From: Croceitalea sp.
GTDB lineage: Bacteria > Bacteroidota > Bacteroidia > Flavobacteriales > Flavobacteriaceae
DNA: 53,514 bases
Assembly: GCA_013001145.1 (NCBI GenBank)
Contig: JABDND010000170.1
Coordinates: 1-53,514 of the forward strand
Direction: 5' to 3'
Shown here: one piece after another, positions 1 to 8,517 of the stretch
Numbering within the stretch: position 1 is the stretch's first letter
Layout: each line of letters begins with the position of its first letter
Notes under the pieces: generated by a model
Told to the model about the DNA's origin: nothing
The model's database searches: none
Seen by the model: only the letters and a program-made list of their open reading frames with translations
Translations under genes and position numbers: made by a program

Positions 1-959
1 CCTTCGATACCACCTCTTGCTGCATATTCCCATTCAGCTTCGGTAGGTAACCTAAATCCATTTACGAATTGTCGGCCACGACTTTTTTGGTCATCATTTT
101 TGAATTTGGTTCTCCAATGACAAAACGCCTGGGCCTGTTGCCAGCTTACTCCTACAACCGGATAATCACTGTACGCGTCATGCCAGAAATAATCATTGTG
201 CATGGGCTCGTTGTACGAATACTCAAAATCTTTGATCCAAACCGTGGTATCGGGATAGATTTCAAATTCTTCGGTTCGTATAAAGTCTCTTCTATTTCCT
301 GTTTTGGCCCGGGCCGCAGCCTCAATATCCATCCAGTTATACTTGTACTTCAATTTTTTGACATCCATGGTACGCTGCCCGTTGTATGTTTCTTCTTCTG
401 GCAGATAAAGCGAATCCATCACTTCGGTGTAATATTCATCAGGATATTCGGAAGTATCCCAAATGAGATCGATTTCTTTATTAAGAGCGTAACCTTCGTA
501 GTAATTATCACCCATACCGGTGTAATTGTCCAGCATATATTTATCATATACCGATAATTTGGTGGTGTCGGCACTTTTAAAGGCAAACTCACCAATGGTA
601 TCTTCATCATCTGGTCCCAAACCAAGTTCATCGGCCAAAATAGCCAATTGGGTTCTAGTGATACTGTCTTTGACCCACTCTACAAATTGTCTGTACTCAC
701 TATTGGTGATTTCGGTATCATCCATATAAAAGGAGCGAACGGTCACCGTTTTGGTGGGGGCATTCAATACTTTGGCCTGGTCTTCTTCGGCCTTACCCAT
801 AATAAACGATCCTCGTGGGATGAGTTCCATGCCATAAGGTTTCTCAGGATACCATTTCTTTCCCCGTACACCAACTAACTCACCTTTTGACTTGGATTTT
901 GAACCACAACTGGTGAGTAAAAAAACAAGTACTAGAGATGATAACAATAGCTTTCTCAT
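1..959 (-). CDS. gldK: Gliding motility / type IX secretion lipoprotein GldK (partial, C-terminus off window)
   Basis: GldK is an outer-membrane-associated lipoprotein of the type IX secretion and gliding machinery; with GldN it forms the periplasmic ring of the complex. About 319 residues are visible from an ATG at 959, and the gene runs off the window edge with no stop. The protein starts with a lipoprotein signal peptide (LLTSC, Cys18). It continues into a formylglycine-generating-enzyme-like (FGE-sulfatase) domain with GMELIPRGSFIMG near residue 38, VSWQQAQAFCHW near 265 and GFRLPTEAEWEYAARGG near 300. The family has about 460 residues, so roughly the last third is missing here. In Flavobacteriaceae gldK is normally followed by gldL, gldM and gldN, which would lie off the left edge. 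The neighbouring arginase-like gene and topA match that locus. Other FGE-domain lipoproteins exist, but the acidic insertions and this neighbourhood favour GldK. Confidence 0.87.
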   Translation of the reverse strand, partial: MRKLLLSSLVLVFLLTSCGSKSKSKGELVGVRGKKWYPEKPYGMELIPRGSFIMGKAEEDQAKVLNAPTKTVTVRSFYMDDTEITNSEYRQFVEWVKDSITRTQLAILADELGLGPDDEDTIGEFAFKSADTTKLSVYDKYMLDNYTGMGDNYYEGYALNKEIDLIWDTSEYPDEYYTEVMDSLYLPEEETYNGQRTMDVKKLKYKYNWMDIEAAARAKTGNRRDFIRTEEFEIYPDTTVWIKDFEYSYNEPMHNDYFWHDAYSDYPVVGVSWQQAQAFCHWRTKFKNDDQKSRGRQFVNGFRLPTEAEWEYAARGGIE

Positions 960-994
960 ACTTTAGGTTAAATTTTCGATTTTAAGATTCCAAA

Positions 995-1007
995 TTGTGT
1001 TACACAA
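995..1007. promoter_or_regulatory. Inverted repeat in the gldK leader (candidate operator)
   Basis: A perfect 6-bp inverted repeat, TTGTGT-T-ACACAA, lies in the 122-base gap between the arginase-like gene and gldK, about 36 bases before the gldK start codon. A 1-base centre is too tight for an RNA loop, so a protein-binding site is the likelier reading. A near-match to the -7 box (TAGTTTAG) lies just upstream on the minus strand near 1030. No regulator can be named. Confidence 0.22.
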
Positions 1008-1081
1008 ATTCATTATTCTCTAAACTATCTTTTAAATAATTTATTGTGTCTCACCAATGATTAACTTAAAAATATTTTTGT

Positions 1082-2239
1082 TTAGTTCAGGCCTTTTTTA
1101 TAGGCTTTAAGCCACCTTTCAGGGATATTTTGGTTGCATGCATCTAAATAGTCCTGTTGAGTGCAAGGTAATAACGCCATTGAATTTGTTTTAGTATGCT
1201 CAGGCAATATTGAAGGCACCTCGACCCACCAACGTTGGGTCACATGACTTTTGAAGAATATGAGTTCGTCAGCATCTGTTGGAACTGTAAACTTGGTGAA
1301 GTCTTCATCGTTTGAACTGGGCACTTCTGTAATGCGATAGCTGAGCCCTTCGATGAAATACCATATTATTTGTGCGGTAAGTTGAAATGACAGGCTTGTA
1401 TTTTCCAATTCATATATTCCGAAGACCTTCACTTTATCACTTATACCAGCATATCTTGCAATGGCGCAAATTTCCCTACCATTGAAGCCATTGGGTGAAA
1501 AATGCTCAGTAACCCCCATATCACTGGCGCGTACGGCCCTCATATCAAGACTTACCAAATGGGCGTTTCTGAGAACTGGCTCGGCCAAAGAAACGTCTGA
1601 CGCTATTTCACCCAGACGATAAGCATCAAAGAAGAGTCTTTCCATCAAATCAATTTCTTCTTGAGCGTTGAAATAACTTTGGTAACCTATATTGGAAAAA
1701 TTGTAAAGGTTATTGGGCTTATCGGTAATAATTTTGCTCATGTAAGATTGGGAAGATATGAGTTCGTCATCTTCTCCAAAATCAAAACGACTGTCAATGG
1801 AGACCATATTGATCATGGTCTTAATCTTATCAAAAGCACGATAGGTAGGAAAGGTAATATCTTGGGTAGCCCCTATAACGATGGGGATTATTTTTTCTTC
1901 AAGAAGGCCCGCCACAATTTCTTTGACAACAAAGTAGGTGTCCTCAACGGTTTGGCCAGCCTCCACATCGCCAATATCGATGATGGTAGAGCTCCAGTTG
2001 CCCATCATTAAACGGTACAGCTGAATACGCAGGCCATCAGTATCCAACTGCTCTGGTTTTTTTTCAAAGGCGTTTCTCGATTCCAACACGCCAAAAATGG
2101 CAACAGTGGCATTGGCAAAAACGGGTAGGCCCTTTTTTTGGGTATGTTTATGAATATTTTTTCCTACAGCTTGTGAGGGTAAAAATTCGGAAAACGCCAA
2201 TACTTTGTCGCTGACGGGTACCAAAAAATCGAATGCCAT
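1082..2239 (-). CDS. Arginase/formimidoylglutamase-fold protein with degenerate metal site
   Basis: This 385-residue protein belongs by overall pattern to the ureohydrolase (arginase/agmatinase/formimidoylglutamase) superfamily. Active members hydrolyse guanidino or formimino groups using two Mn ions. The three signature motifs are recognisable but altered. GGDHS is GATQD at 123-127 (His replaced by Gln126). DAHxD is DSRFD at 149-153 (His replaced by Arg151). The SFDxDxxDP motif begins SLDMR at 230-234 (Asp replaced by Arg234, and the next Asp by Arg237). At least three of six metal ligands are therefore missing, so ureohydrolase activity is unlikely. The gene lies 2 bases downstream of topA and upstream of gldK on the same strand, so co-transcription with topA is probable. 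Automatic annotation would call it formimidoylglutamase; I would call it an arginase-like pseudoenzyme of unknown role. Confidence 0.75.
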   Translation of the reverse strand: MAFDFLVPVSDKVLAFSEFLPSQAVGKNIHKHTQKKGLPVFANATVAIFGVLESRNAFEKKPEQLDTDGLRIQLYRLMMGNWSSTIIDIGDVEAGQTVEDTYFVVKEIVAGLLEEKIIPIVIGATQDITFPTYRAFDKIKTMINMVSIDSRFDFGEDDELISSQSYMSKIITDKPNNLYNFSNIGYQSYFNAQEEIDLMERLFFDAYRLGEIASDVSLAEPVLRNAHLVSLDMRAVRASDMGVTEHFSPNGFNGREICAIARYAGISDKVKVFGIYELENTSLSFQLTAQIIWYFIEGLSYRITEVPSSNDEDFTKFTVPTDADELIFFKSHVTQRWWVEVPSILPEHTKTNSMALLPCTQQDYLDACNQNIPERWLKAYKKGLN

Positions 2240-2241
2240 AG

Positions 2242-4731
2242 TTATTTTTTCGCCTTGGTTTTAGCTTTAGTTTTTTTCTTGGGCTGTTTTTTTTCAATTA
2301 AAGCCTGTGCTTCTTTTAAAGATATTTTTGAAACATCAACATCTTTTGATAGCTCAACCTTTATTTTGCCCTTTATTATTTGGTGCCTGCCCCATCTGGC
2401 CTTCTCGATTCGAATGCCATCTTCAGGCCAATTTTGCACCACCTTGTCAATCTCCTTTTGTTTTTTGGCCTCGATTAATTCAACAATATCTTGCTTGGTC
2501 AAATTATCGTAGTCATATTTTTTATTCACGTTAATGAACATTCCGTCCCATTTTATAAATGGTCCAAACCTTCCCACTCCTTTAGTGACCTCTTTGTCTT
2601 CATAATGTGCAATGGGAGCATCGGCCTTTTGTTTGGCCTTGATCAGTTCTATCGCTCTATCCAAGTCAACATCAAAAGCGCTCTCGCCTTTTTCAAGTGA
2701 AATAAACTTTTTGCCAAAGCGGACATACGGTCCAAATCTGCCTACACTGGCCTCTACCTCTTCTCCCTCGTACACCCCCAATTTTCGAGGCAATTTAAAA
2801 AGTTCCATGGCCTCTTCAAAAGTTATGGTGGTAATAGACTGGTCTGGGAGCAAACTAGCAAAGAGTGGTTTTTCTTCTTCTTCAACCGTGCCAATTTGAA
2901 CCATTGGGCCAAACCGACCCAATCTAGCCGCCACTTGCCTTCCTGTTTTTGGGTCTTTGCCCAATATGCGTTCACCACTGGCCCTATCGGCATTTTCTTC
3001 AACATCGAGCACCATGGGATGAAAATCTTTGTAAAAAGACCGCATTACTTTTTGCCAGTCTTCTTCTCCCGCAGCTATCTCATCAAAGTCTTCTTCGACT
3101 TGAGCCGTAAAATTGTAATCTAGAATATTGGTAAAATGTTGTACCAAAAAATCGGTCACAATCATACCAATATCAGTGGGCACCATTTTTCCTTTATCGG
3201 AACCGACTGTTTCTGTTAGTTTATTTTCTTTGATCTTACCAGACTTCAGAACCATTTGAATATATGGCCTTTCGACACCTTCAATGGTCCCTTTTTCAAC
3301 ATAGCCTCTATTTTGAATGGTAGAAATGGTTGGGGCATAAGTAGATGGCCTGCCAATACCCAATTCTTCCAATTTTTTGACCAAAGAGGCCTCGGTGTAT
3401 CGATATGGTGCCCTCGAAAAGCGTTCTGTGGCAGTAATAGCTTTATTCTCAAGGGATTCACCAACTTTCATGGCAGGCAACATTCCTTCTTGTTCTTCGG
3501 CTGTGTCTTCATCATCACTTCCTTCTAGGTAAACCTTTAAAAACCCATCAAATTTGACCACCTCGCCATTGGCTGTAAATTCTTCAGCATGAGTGTTGGC
3601 TGCGATTCTTACGTTGGTTCGTTCCAACTGGGCATCACTCATTTGAGAGGCCAGTGTACGTTTCCAAATCAATTCATACAATTTGGCTTGATCTCTCTCC
3701 AACGAGGGCGATTGCAATTTCATATCGGTTGGTCTAATTGCCTCGTGAGCCTCTTGCGCCCCTTTTGATTTACCCTTGAAATTACGGACCGAACTGTATT
3801 TTTCACCATAATTTTCAACAATGGCCTCTTTGGCCGCCGACAATGCTTCTTTTGAAAGGTTGACACTATCGGTACGCATATAGGTGATCAAACCGGCTTC
3901 ATATAGTCGCTGGGCGACCTGCATGGTTCTGCTCACTGAAAAATATAGTTTTCGTGATGCCTCTTGTTGTAATGTCGAAGTGGTAAAAGGTGCCGCCGGT
4001 GATTTTTTGGCGGGCTTTTTATCCAATTTGGCTACCGTAAATTTCGCTTCTCCATTTTTTTGCAAGAACGCAAAAGCTTCTTCTTTGGTCGCGAAGGTAT
4101 TCGCCAATTTTGCCTCAAAGACTTTTCCGTCTTGAGTCATGAACTCCGCTCTAATTCTAAAGGCAGCTTCTGGTTTGAAGGCTTCTATTTCACGCTCGCG
4201 TTCTACAATCAATCGAACTGCGACGGACTGTACTCGTCCTGCGGATAAACCGGGTTTTATTTTTTTCCAAAGTACGGGAGAAAGCTGGTATCCCACAAGA
4301 CGATCAAGCACACGCCTTGCCTGTTGGGCGTTAACCAAATCGTAATTGATTTCTCTCGGGTTTTCAATGGCCTGTTGAATGGCTGTTTTGGTTATGGAGT
4401 TAAAAACAATACGTCTGGTCTTTTTTTTGTCCAAACCAAGTTCCTCTGCCAAATGCCACGATATGGCCTCCCCTTCGCGGTCCTCATCACTGGCCAACCA
4501 AATCAAATCTGCCTTTTTTGCAAGGCCCTTTAATTTGGTGACCAATGCTTTTTTGTCTTTGTCAACTATATATTTGGGTTCAAAATTGTTATCTACATCT
4601 ACCCCCAGTTCTTTGGATGGTAAATCTGCGATATGACCAAAACTTGATTCTACCTGATATTCTTTTCCAAGAAAACGTTCAATGGTTTTTGCTTTGGCAG
4701 GGGACTCAACGATTACTAAGTTCTTTGGCAT
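2242..4731 (-). CDS. topA: DNA topoisomerase I (type IA)
   Basis: TopA relaxes negatively supercoiled DNA by single-strand passage through a transient 5'-phosphotyrosine link. The 829-residue protein opens with the Toprim motif NLVIVESPAKAKTIERFLG (residues 4-22), has the acidic Toprim triad DEDREGE at 82-88, and carries the catalytic tyrosine in LITYMRTDS (Tyr284). The last ~220 residues hold three C-terminal topoisomerase repeats, each marked by GRFGP, in place of E. coli-type zinc fingers, as is common in Bacteroidota. It ends in a lysine-rich tail (KKKTKAKTKAKK) that probably contacts DNA or RNA. Length and motif order are normal for the family. The ATG at 4731 is preceded by a TACTTTTG -7 box at 4751-4758. 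The arginase-like gene follows after 2 bases. Confidence 0.97.
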   Translation of the reverse strand: MPKNLVIVESPAKAKTIERFLGKEYQVESSFGHIADLPSKELGVDVDNNFEPKYIVDKDKKALVTKLKGLAKKADLIWLASDEDREGEAISWHLAEELGLDKKKTRRIVFNSITKTAIQQAIENPREINYDLVNAQQARRVLDRLVGYQLSPVLWKKIKPGLSAGRVQSVAVRLIVEREREIEAFKPEAAFRIRAEFMTQDGKVFEAKLANTFATKEEAFAFLQKNGEAKFTVAKLDKKPAKKSPAAPFTTSTLQQEASRKLYFSVSRTMQVAQRLYEAGLITYMRTDSVNLSKEALSAAKEAIVENYGEKYSSVRNFKGKSKGAQEAHEAIRPTDMKLQSPSLERDQAKLYELIWKRTLASQMSDAQLERTNVRIAANTHAEEFTANGEVVKFDGFLKVYLEGSDDEDTAEEQEGMLPAMKVGESLENKAITATERFSRAPYRYTEASLVKKLEELGIGRPSTYAPTISTIQNRGYVEKGTIEGVERPYIQMVLKSGKIKENKLTETVGSDKGKMVPTDIGMIVTDFLVQHFTNILDYNFTAQVEEDFDEIAAGEEDWQKVMRSFYKDFHPMVLDVEENADRASGERILGKDPKTGRQVAARLGRFGPMVQIGTVEEEEKPLFASLLPDQSITTITFEEAMELFKLPRKLGVYEGEEVEASVGRFGPYVRFGKKFISLEKGESAFDVDLDRAIELIKAKQKADAPIAHYEDKEVTKGVGRFGPFIKWDGMFINVNKKYDYDNLTKQDIVELIEAKKQKEIDKVVQNWPEDGIRIEKARWGRHQIIKGKIKVELSKDVDVSKISLKEAQALIEKKQPKKKTKAKTKAKK

Positions 4732-4750
4732 TCAATAGGTTTTGCGGAAA

Positions 4751-4758
4751 CAAAAGTA
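4751..4758 (-). promoter_or_regulatory. Candidate -7 promoter box for topA
   Basis: TACTTTTG on the minus strand matches the Bacteroidota TANNTTTG element exactly and sits 20 bases before the topA start, giving a leader of about 13 bases. No convincing -33 TTTG is found at 19-21 bases upstream, so confidence is modest. Confidence 0.3.
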
Positions 4759-4797
4759 TGCGAATTTTTTGATTTTGATTTTTTGCCAAGCTTTCGG

Positions 4798-4830
4798 ACA
4801 AAAAAATATCCCGTAAAAACGGGATATTAA
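4798..4830 (-). terminator. Rho-independent terminator of the LVIVD lipoprotein gene
   Basis: A perfect 10-bp stem (AATATCCCGT paired with ACGGGATATT, 4-base loop, 4805-4828) lies 22 bases after the stop codon at 4851. On the minus strand it is followed by a run of seven T. Confidence 0.8.
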
Positions 4831-4850
4831 GTTTAAATATTGCTTCAATT

Positions 4851-6098
4851 TTAATTAAGCTGTAATTCACTTATTAGCCTAATGTCATTGTTTAAATACT
4901 CATATTGGTACAAAACGCCATCGCCAACCATCAACAAATGGTTTTCAAGTGGAATAACATCAAATGTGACTATATTCTCAAAATGATTCAATGGAACAAG
5001 ATTGGGAATATCAGATTTATCATAAACTTTTAACCCAGAGCTTCCATCACAAATAAATAGTTTTTCGTCTTTTATACCCAATCCATATGGTTCATCCATT
5101 GGGTACATGACCAATAATTCGGGTGTTGTGATATTTGTAATGTCAACGACGAACAGTCCACTTTCGGTGGCTCCACAAAAATTACCGCCCCTTAAGGTAA
5201 CATAGGCGTAGTTCTCATCGACCACCACGGGATCGCATGCAGTGCCATGCTGAAATTCTGAAACAAAACTTGGTGTTGCAGGAGATGATATATCATATAT
5301 ATACATACCCCGCATACTGCCCAAGAATAAATACTCACCTCTGTTAAAAATTGTTTCAATATCAAATCCTGCAAAAACGTCGTCCAAGTCTTGTGGATTG
5401 CCCAAGTCTGAGATTTCAAAGACATTGATGTTATGACTATCTACGGCATATAAATAGTCGCCCACAATTTTAAACCTTGCCAAGGAACCACCTTGACCGG
5501 TATCACCACCACTATTGGCGGCTTCGGCCGTGCCGTCATTAAAAAAGATATCAGGTTGTTGCACATCTGCTATTTTGCGACGTTCAGTTACGGTTTCCCA
5601 GCCTACGATTATATCATTTTCATAATCTATATCGCCCCACTCAAATATTTGTGCTTCAAATGGAAAAACAACATTTTCCCGCAAAACATTTTGCATACGG
5701 TTCACTATTTGAATTGCATTTATATTGGATATATCAAGCACAATAAGATCTGTAATACTATCTGCATATAGAAAATTGTCTTTAATTGAAATATCAACAT
5801 TGCCGGCAATTTTAATAAATGCGATTTTTTGCGGCGAGGCCGGGTTACTGTTGTCTATTACGTGAACACCCTTAAAGGCGTCATTTATAAAAATGTAATT
5901 CTGGTAGGCGTAAATTTTACCGGATTCATTTATTGGGAGTGGATCGACGACTTCAACGCTATTTACAAACTCCGTACGGCTCATCACCAAAGGTTTTGCA
6001 ACCAAATAGTCGGCGAATTCTTCATCTGACGAATTTTCTTCACATGAGATCAACACCATAAAAAAACCCAACAATAAAAATAAGAGACCCTTTTTCAT
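4851..6098 (-). CDS. LVIVD-repeat beta-propeller lipoprotein
   Basis: This 415-residue protein has a lipoprotein signal peptide (FFMVLISCEEN, Cys19), so it should sit in the outer or inner membrane facing the periplasm or cell surface. The body contains repeated LVIVD-type propeller blades: VHVIDNSNPASPQ, LIVLDISNINAIQ, INVFEISDLGNPQ, MYIYDISSPATPS and LFVVDITNITTPE, spread from about residue 75 to 320. LVIVD repeats form beta-propellers whose ligands are mostly unknown, and no enzymatic motif is visible. It is a single-gene unit with its own terminator downstream. A short inverted repeat, TCACA-GA-TGTGA, lies upstream at 6133-6144. Function unknown; a surface binding or adhesion role is only a guess. 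Confidence 0.8.
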   Translation of the reverse strand: MKKGLLFLLLGFFMVLISCEENSSDEEFADYLVAKPLVMSRTEFVNSVEVVDPLPINESGKIYAYQNYIFINDAFKGVHVIDNSNPASPQKIAFIKIAGNVDISIKDNFLYADSITDLIVLDISNINAIQIVNRMQNVLRENVVFPFEAQIFEWGDIDYENDIIVGWETVTERRKIADVQQPDIFFNDGTAEAANSGGDTGQGGSLARFKIVGDYLYAVDSHNINVFEISDLGNPQDLDDVFAGFDIETIFNRGEYLFLGSMRGMYIYDISSPATPSFVSEFQHGTACDPVVVDENYAYVTLRGGNFCGATESGLFVVDITNITTPELLVMYPMDEPYGLGIKDEKLFICDGSSGLKVYDKSDIPNLVPLNHFENIVTFDVIPLENHLLMVGDGVLYQYEYLNNDIRLISELQLN

Positions 6099-6176
6099 GT
6101 TTTTGTTTAATTAATTAGGTTAAAATTACATATCACAGATGTGAATCTCTAAACAAAGTTGCGTTTTGTGGCCCAC

Positions 6177-6917
6177 TTAGTCAGAAAGTTGCTCCGGCTG
6201 TTCAAAGCCAAAAACATCTTTATAAATAAAGTATACAGGTATTTTTGATAGCATAGCGGTAAAAAATACGCCCACTACACATAATAAAACTCCCAATTCG
6301 GCTATTAATCCCAAAACGATGAGCAATCCAAAAATCACCAACCAATTTTTATTACCCAAAGCAAAACTGGCCTTAACAATTTCGCCAGCAGAGAGTTCAT
6401 CATTAAATGCTAAAAAAGCAGGAAACAATGAAACAGGCACCATCACATAAATAACACCTATAAAACAAGCCAATAGGCCCAATAAACTCACCCCTAAGGC
6501 GTAGAGCGCCAAGACAAAGGTCTTGCCTAAATATCCATTTTTAAAAAAGTAGAAATAATCATCGGAGCCTGATTCATTCAAATCTTTTTGCTTGCTTATT
6601 CTTAGAAAAGCCGCATTAAACGCCAATGATATGGTCATTATCGCCAACATCAAAAACGGAAACAAAACGGCCATAACCATCACCGCCATATCTGGTAGGT
6701 CTTCTGCGCGAATTACATCGGGATCATCTATGCCTGCTATGATCATTGGTAAATAAAAAAGTACATAAAAAGGCAAAATCAATAAGATGGTCAAAACAAT
6801 GGTCAAAAATCCCTGTAGCCATACTTTTTGAAACAGATTAATACTGCCATTGAAGATATTGCTAAAATCAATGGGCTTGCTGGCGGCAATTTTTTGTGAA
6901 GTAGAGGTAAAATTCAT
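6177..6917 (-). CDS. Multi-pass membrane protein of unknown function
   Basis: I do not recognise a named family for this 246-residue protein. It has a short cytoplasmic-looking start, a long hydrophobic pair near residues 35-60, then hydrophobic stretches near 78-105, 132-165 and 190-230, suggesting five or six membrane passes. An IDDPDVIRAEDLP loop separates the first two blocks. The layout resembles glycerophosphodiester phosphodiesterase membrane-domain or DUF975-type proteins, but no catalytic residues are visible. It is transcribed divergently from miaB, with a 133-base gap between them, and stops 78 bases before the LVIVD lipoprotein gene, which has the same orientation. Confidence 0.6.
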   Translation of the reverse strand: MNFTSTSQKIAASKPIDFSNIFNGSINLFQKVWLQGFLTIVLTILLILPFYVLFYLPMIIAGIDDPDVIRAEDLPDMAVMVMAVLFPFLMLAIMTISLAFNAAFLRISKQKDLNESGSDDYFYFFKNGYLGKTFVLALYALGVSLLGLLACFIGVIYVMVPVSLFPAFLAFNDELSAGEIVKASFALGNKNWLVIFGLLIVLGLIAELGVLLCVVGVFFTAMLSKIPVYFIYKDVFGFEQPEQLSD

Positions 6918-6999
6918 CGCTTAGTTTAATAGGATTGGTGCTTATAAAGATAATCTTAAGATTGCAAACCATAAAATTGAGCCAATTCATACTGCCATA

Positions 7000-7031
7000 T
7001 TGTCACGTGTATAAATTATGCCTTATCTTTG
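7000..7031 (+). promoter_or_regulatory. Candidate promoter of miaB
   Basis: TTG at 7000-7002, a 21-base spacer and TATCTTTG at 7024-7031 match the Bacteroidota sigma-A consensus (TTTG/TTG-N19-21-TANNTTTG). The box ends 19 bases before the miaB start codon. This promoter probably drives the miaB to secG run. Confidence 0.45.
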
Positions 7032-7050
7032 ACGGCTCTAATGTTTAAAG

Positions 7051-8514
7051 ATGAAGCCTAATAACGGTATCGAAAAAATAATTGATGAAAAAACACAGGG
7101 CAATACCCTAGTTCTCGCCAATGACAAAAAAAACCCGCGTAAACTTTATATTGAAAGTTACGGTTGTCAAATGAATTTTTCCGATAGTGAAATTGTCGCC
7201 TCCATACTTTCCAAAGAAGGTTTTAACACGACTCAAAATCTGGAAGAAGCGGATCTGGTGCTTGTCAATACGTGTTCCATAAGAGAAAAGGCTGAGCTCA
7301 CAGTGCGCAAGCGGCTAGAAAAATTTAATGCGGTCAAAAAAACCAATCCAACCATGAAAGTCGGTGTTTTGGGTTGCATGGCCGAAAGACTTAAAAATAA
7401 ATTCTTGGAAGAGGAGAAAATAGTGGACATGGTCGTTGGGCCAGACGCCTATAAAGACTTGCCAAATCTAATCCAAGAAATTGACGAAGGGCGCAATGCA
7501 GTCAATGTAATATTATCAAAAGACGAAACCTACGGTGATGTCGCACCCGTTCGCTTAAATTCCAATGGGGTTACGGCCTTTGTCTCTATAACAAGGGGTT
7601 GCGATAATATGTGCACCTTTTGTGTGGTTCCTTTCACCAGAGGGCGTGAAAGAAGCCGTGATCCCCAATCCATTCTCGAAGAAGTCAATGACCTATGGAA
7701 CAAAGGCTTTAAAGAAATTACCCTTTTGGGCCAAAATGTGGATAGTTATTTATGGTATGGCGGTGGGCTAAAAAAAGATTTTGACAAGGCAACGGCTATG
7801 CAACAAGCAACTTCAGTTGATTTTGCAAAGCTGTTGGAAATGACTGCCATGGCACAGCCCAAAATGCGCATTCGGTTTTCCACATCAAACCCTCAAGACT
7901 TGAGCCTTGATGTTATTGAGACCATGGCCAAATATGAAAATATATGCAATTACATTCACTTACCGGTACAAAGTGGAAGTGATCGCATTTTAAAAGCTAT
8001 GAATCGATTGCATACACGAGCGGAGTATTTTGACCTTATAGATAACATCAAGCGCATTATACCAGATTGCGCCATTAGTCAAGACATGATAACGGGTTTT
8101 CCAACAGAAACCGAGGAGGACCATCAAGATACGCTCTCGTTAATGGAATATGTGAAATATGATTTTGGATTTATGTTTGCGTATTCTGAAAGGCCGGGTA
8201 CATTGGCCGCCAGAAAATTGGAAGACGATATACCATTGGAAACAAAAAAGAGAAGACTAAGGGAAATCATTGACCTTCAGCAAACACATAGCCATTATCG
8301 CACCAAACAGCACGTGGGCAAAACGGAAGAAGTCTTGATAGAGGGAACATCCAAAAAATCAGATGCCCATTGGATGGGTCGTAACTCACAAAACACGGTG
8401 GTAGTTTTCCCCAAAGAAAAATACACCATTGGAGATTTTGTCAATGTAAAAATCAAAGCTTGTACCTCTGCGACACTTTTGGGTGAAGCAGTTGGTTATT
8501 CAAAGAATAATTAA
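7051..8514 (+). CDS. miaB: tRNA-2-methylthio-N6-dimethylallyladenosine synthase
   Basis: MiaB is a radical-SAM methylthiotransferase that converts i6A37 to ms2i6A37 in tRNAs reading codons that start with U. The 487-residue protein has all three parts. The N-terminal UPF0004 domain carries cluster cysteines Cys39 (ESYGCQMN), Cys75 (VNTCSIRE) and Cys109 (LGCMAE). The radical-SAM CxxxCxxC is at Cys184, Cys188 and Cys191 ([10 protein letters not shown]). A C-terminal TRAM domain ends in [10 protein letters not shown]. Both 4Fe-4S sites are intact. An ATG at 7041 opens only a very short frame, so the ATG at 7051 is the start. The sigma-54 activator gene follows after 3 bases. Confidence 0.96.
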   Translation: MKPNNGIEKIIDEKTQGNTLVLANDKKNPRKLYIESYGCQMNFSDSEIVASILSKEGFNTTQNLEEADLVLVNTCSIREKAELTVRKRLEKFNAVKKTNPTMKVGVLGCMAERLKNKFLEEEKIVDMVVGPDAYKDLPNLIQEIDEGRNAVNVILSKDETYGDVAPVRLNSNGVTAFVSITRGCDNMCTFCVVPFTRGRERSRDPQSILEEVNDLWNKGFKEITLLGQNVDSYLWYGGGLKKDFDKATAMQQATSVDFAKLLEMTAMAQPKMRIRFSTSNPQDLSLDVIETMAKYENICNYIHLPVQSGSDRILKAMNRLHTRAEYFDLIDNIKRIIPDCAISQDMITGFPTETEEDHQDTLSLMEYVKYDFGFMFAYSERPGTLAARKLEDDIPLETKKRRLREIIDLQQTHSHYRTKQHVGKTEEVLIEGTSKKSDAHWMGRNSQNTVVVFPKEKYTIGDFVNVKIKACTSATLLGEAVGYSKNN

Positions 8515-8517
8515 AAC

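Noticed and set aside
6133-6144. TCACA-GA-TGTGA palindrome upstream of the LVIVD lipoprotein as a CRP-type site
   Set aside because: The half-sites are in the reverse order of the CRP consensus and the repeat is only 5 bp per arm, so chance is likely.
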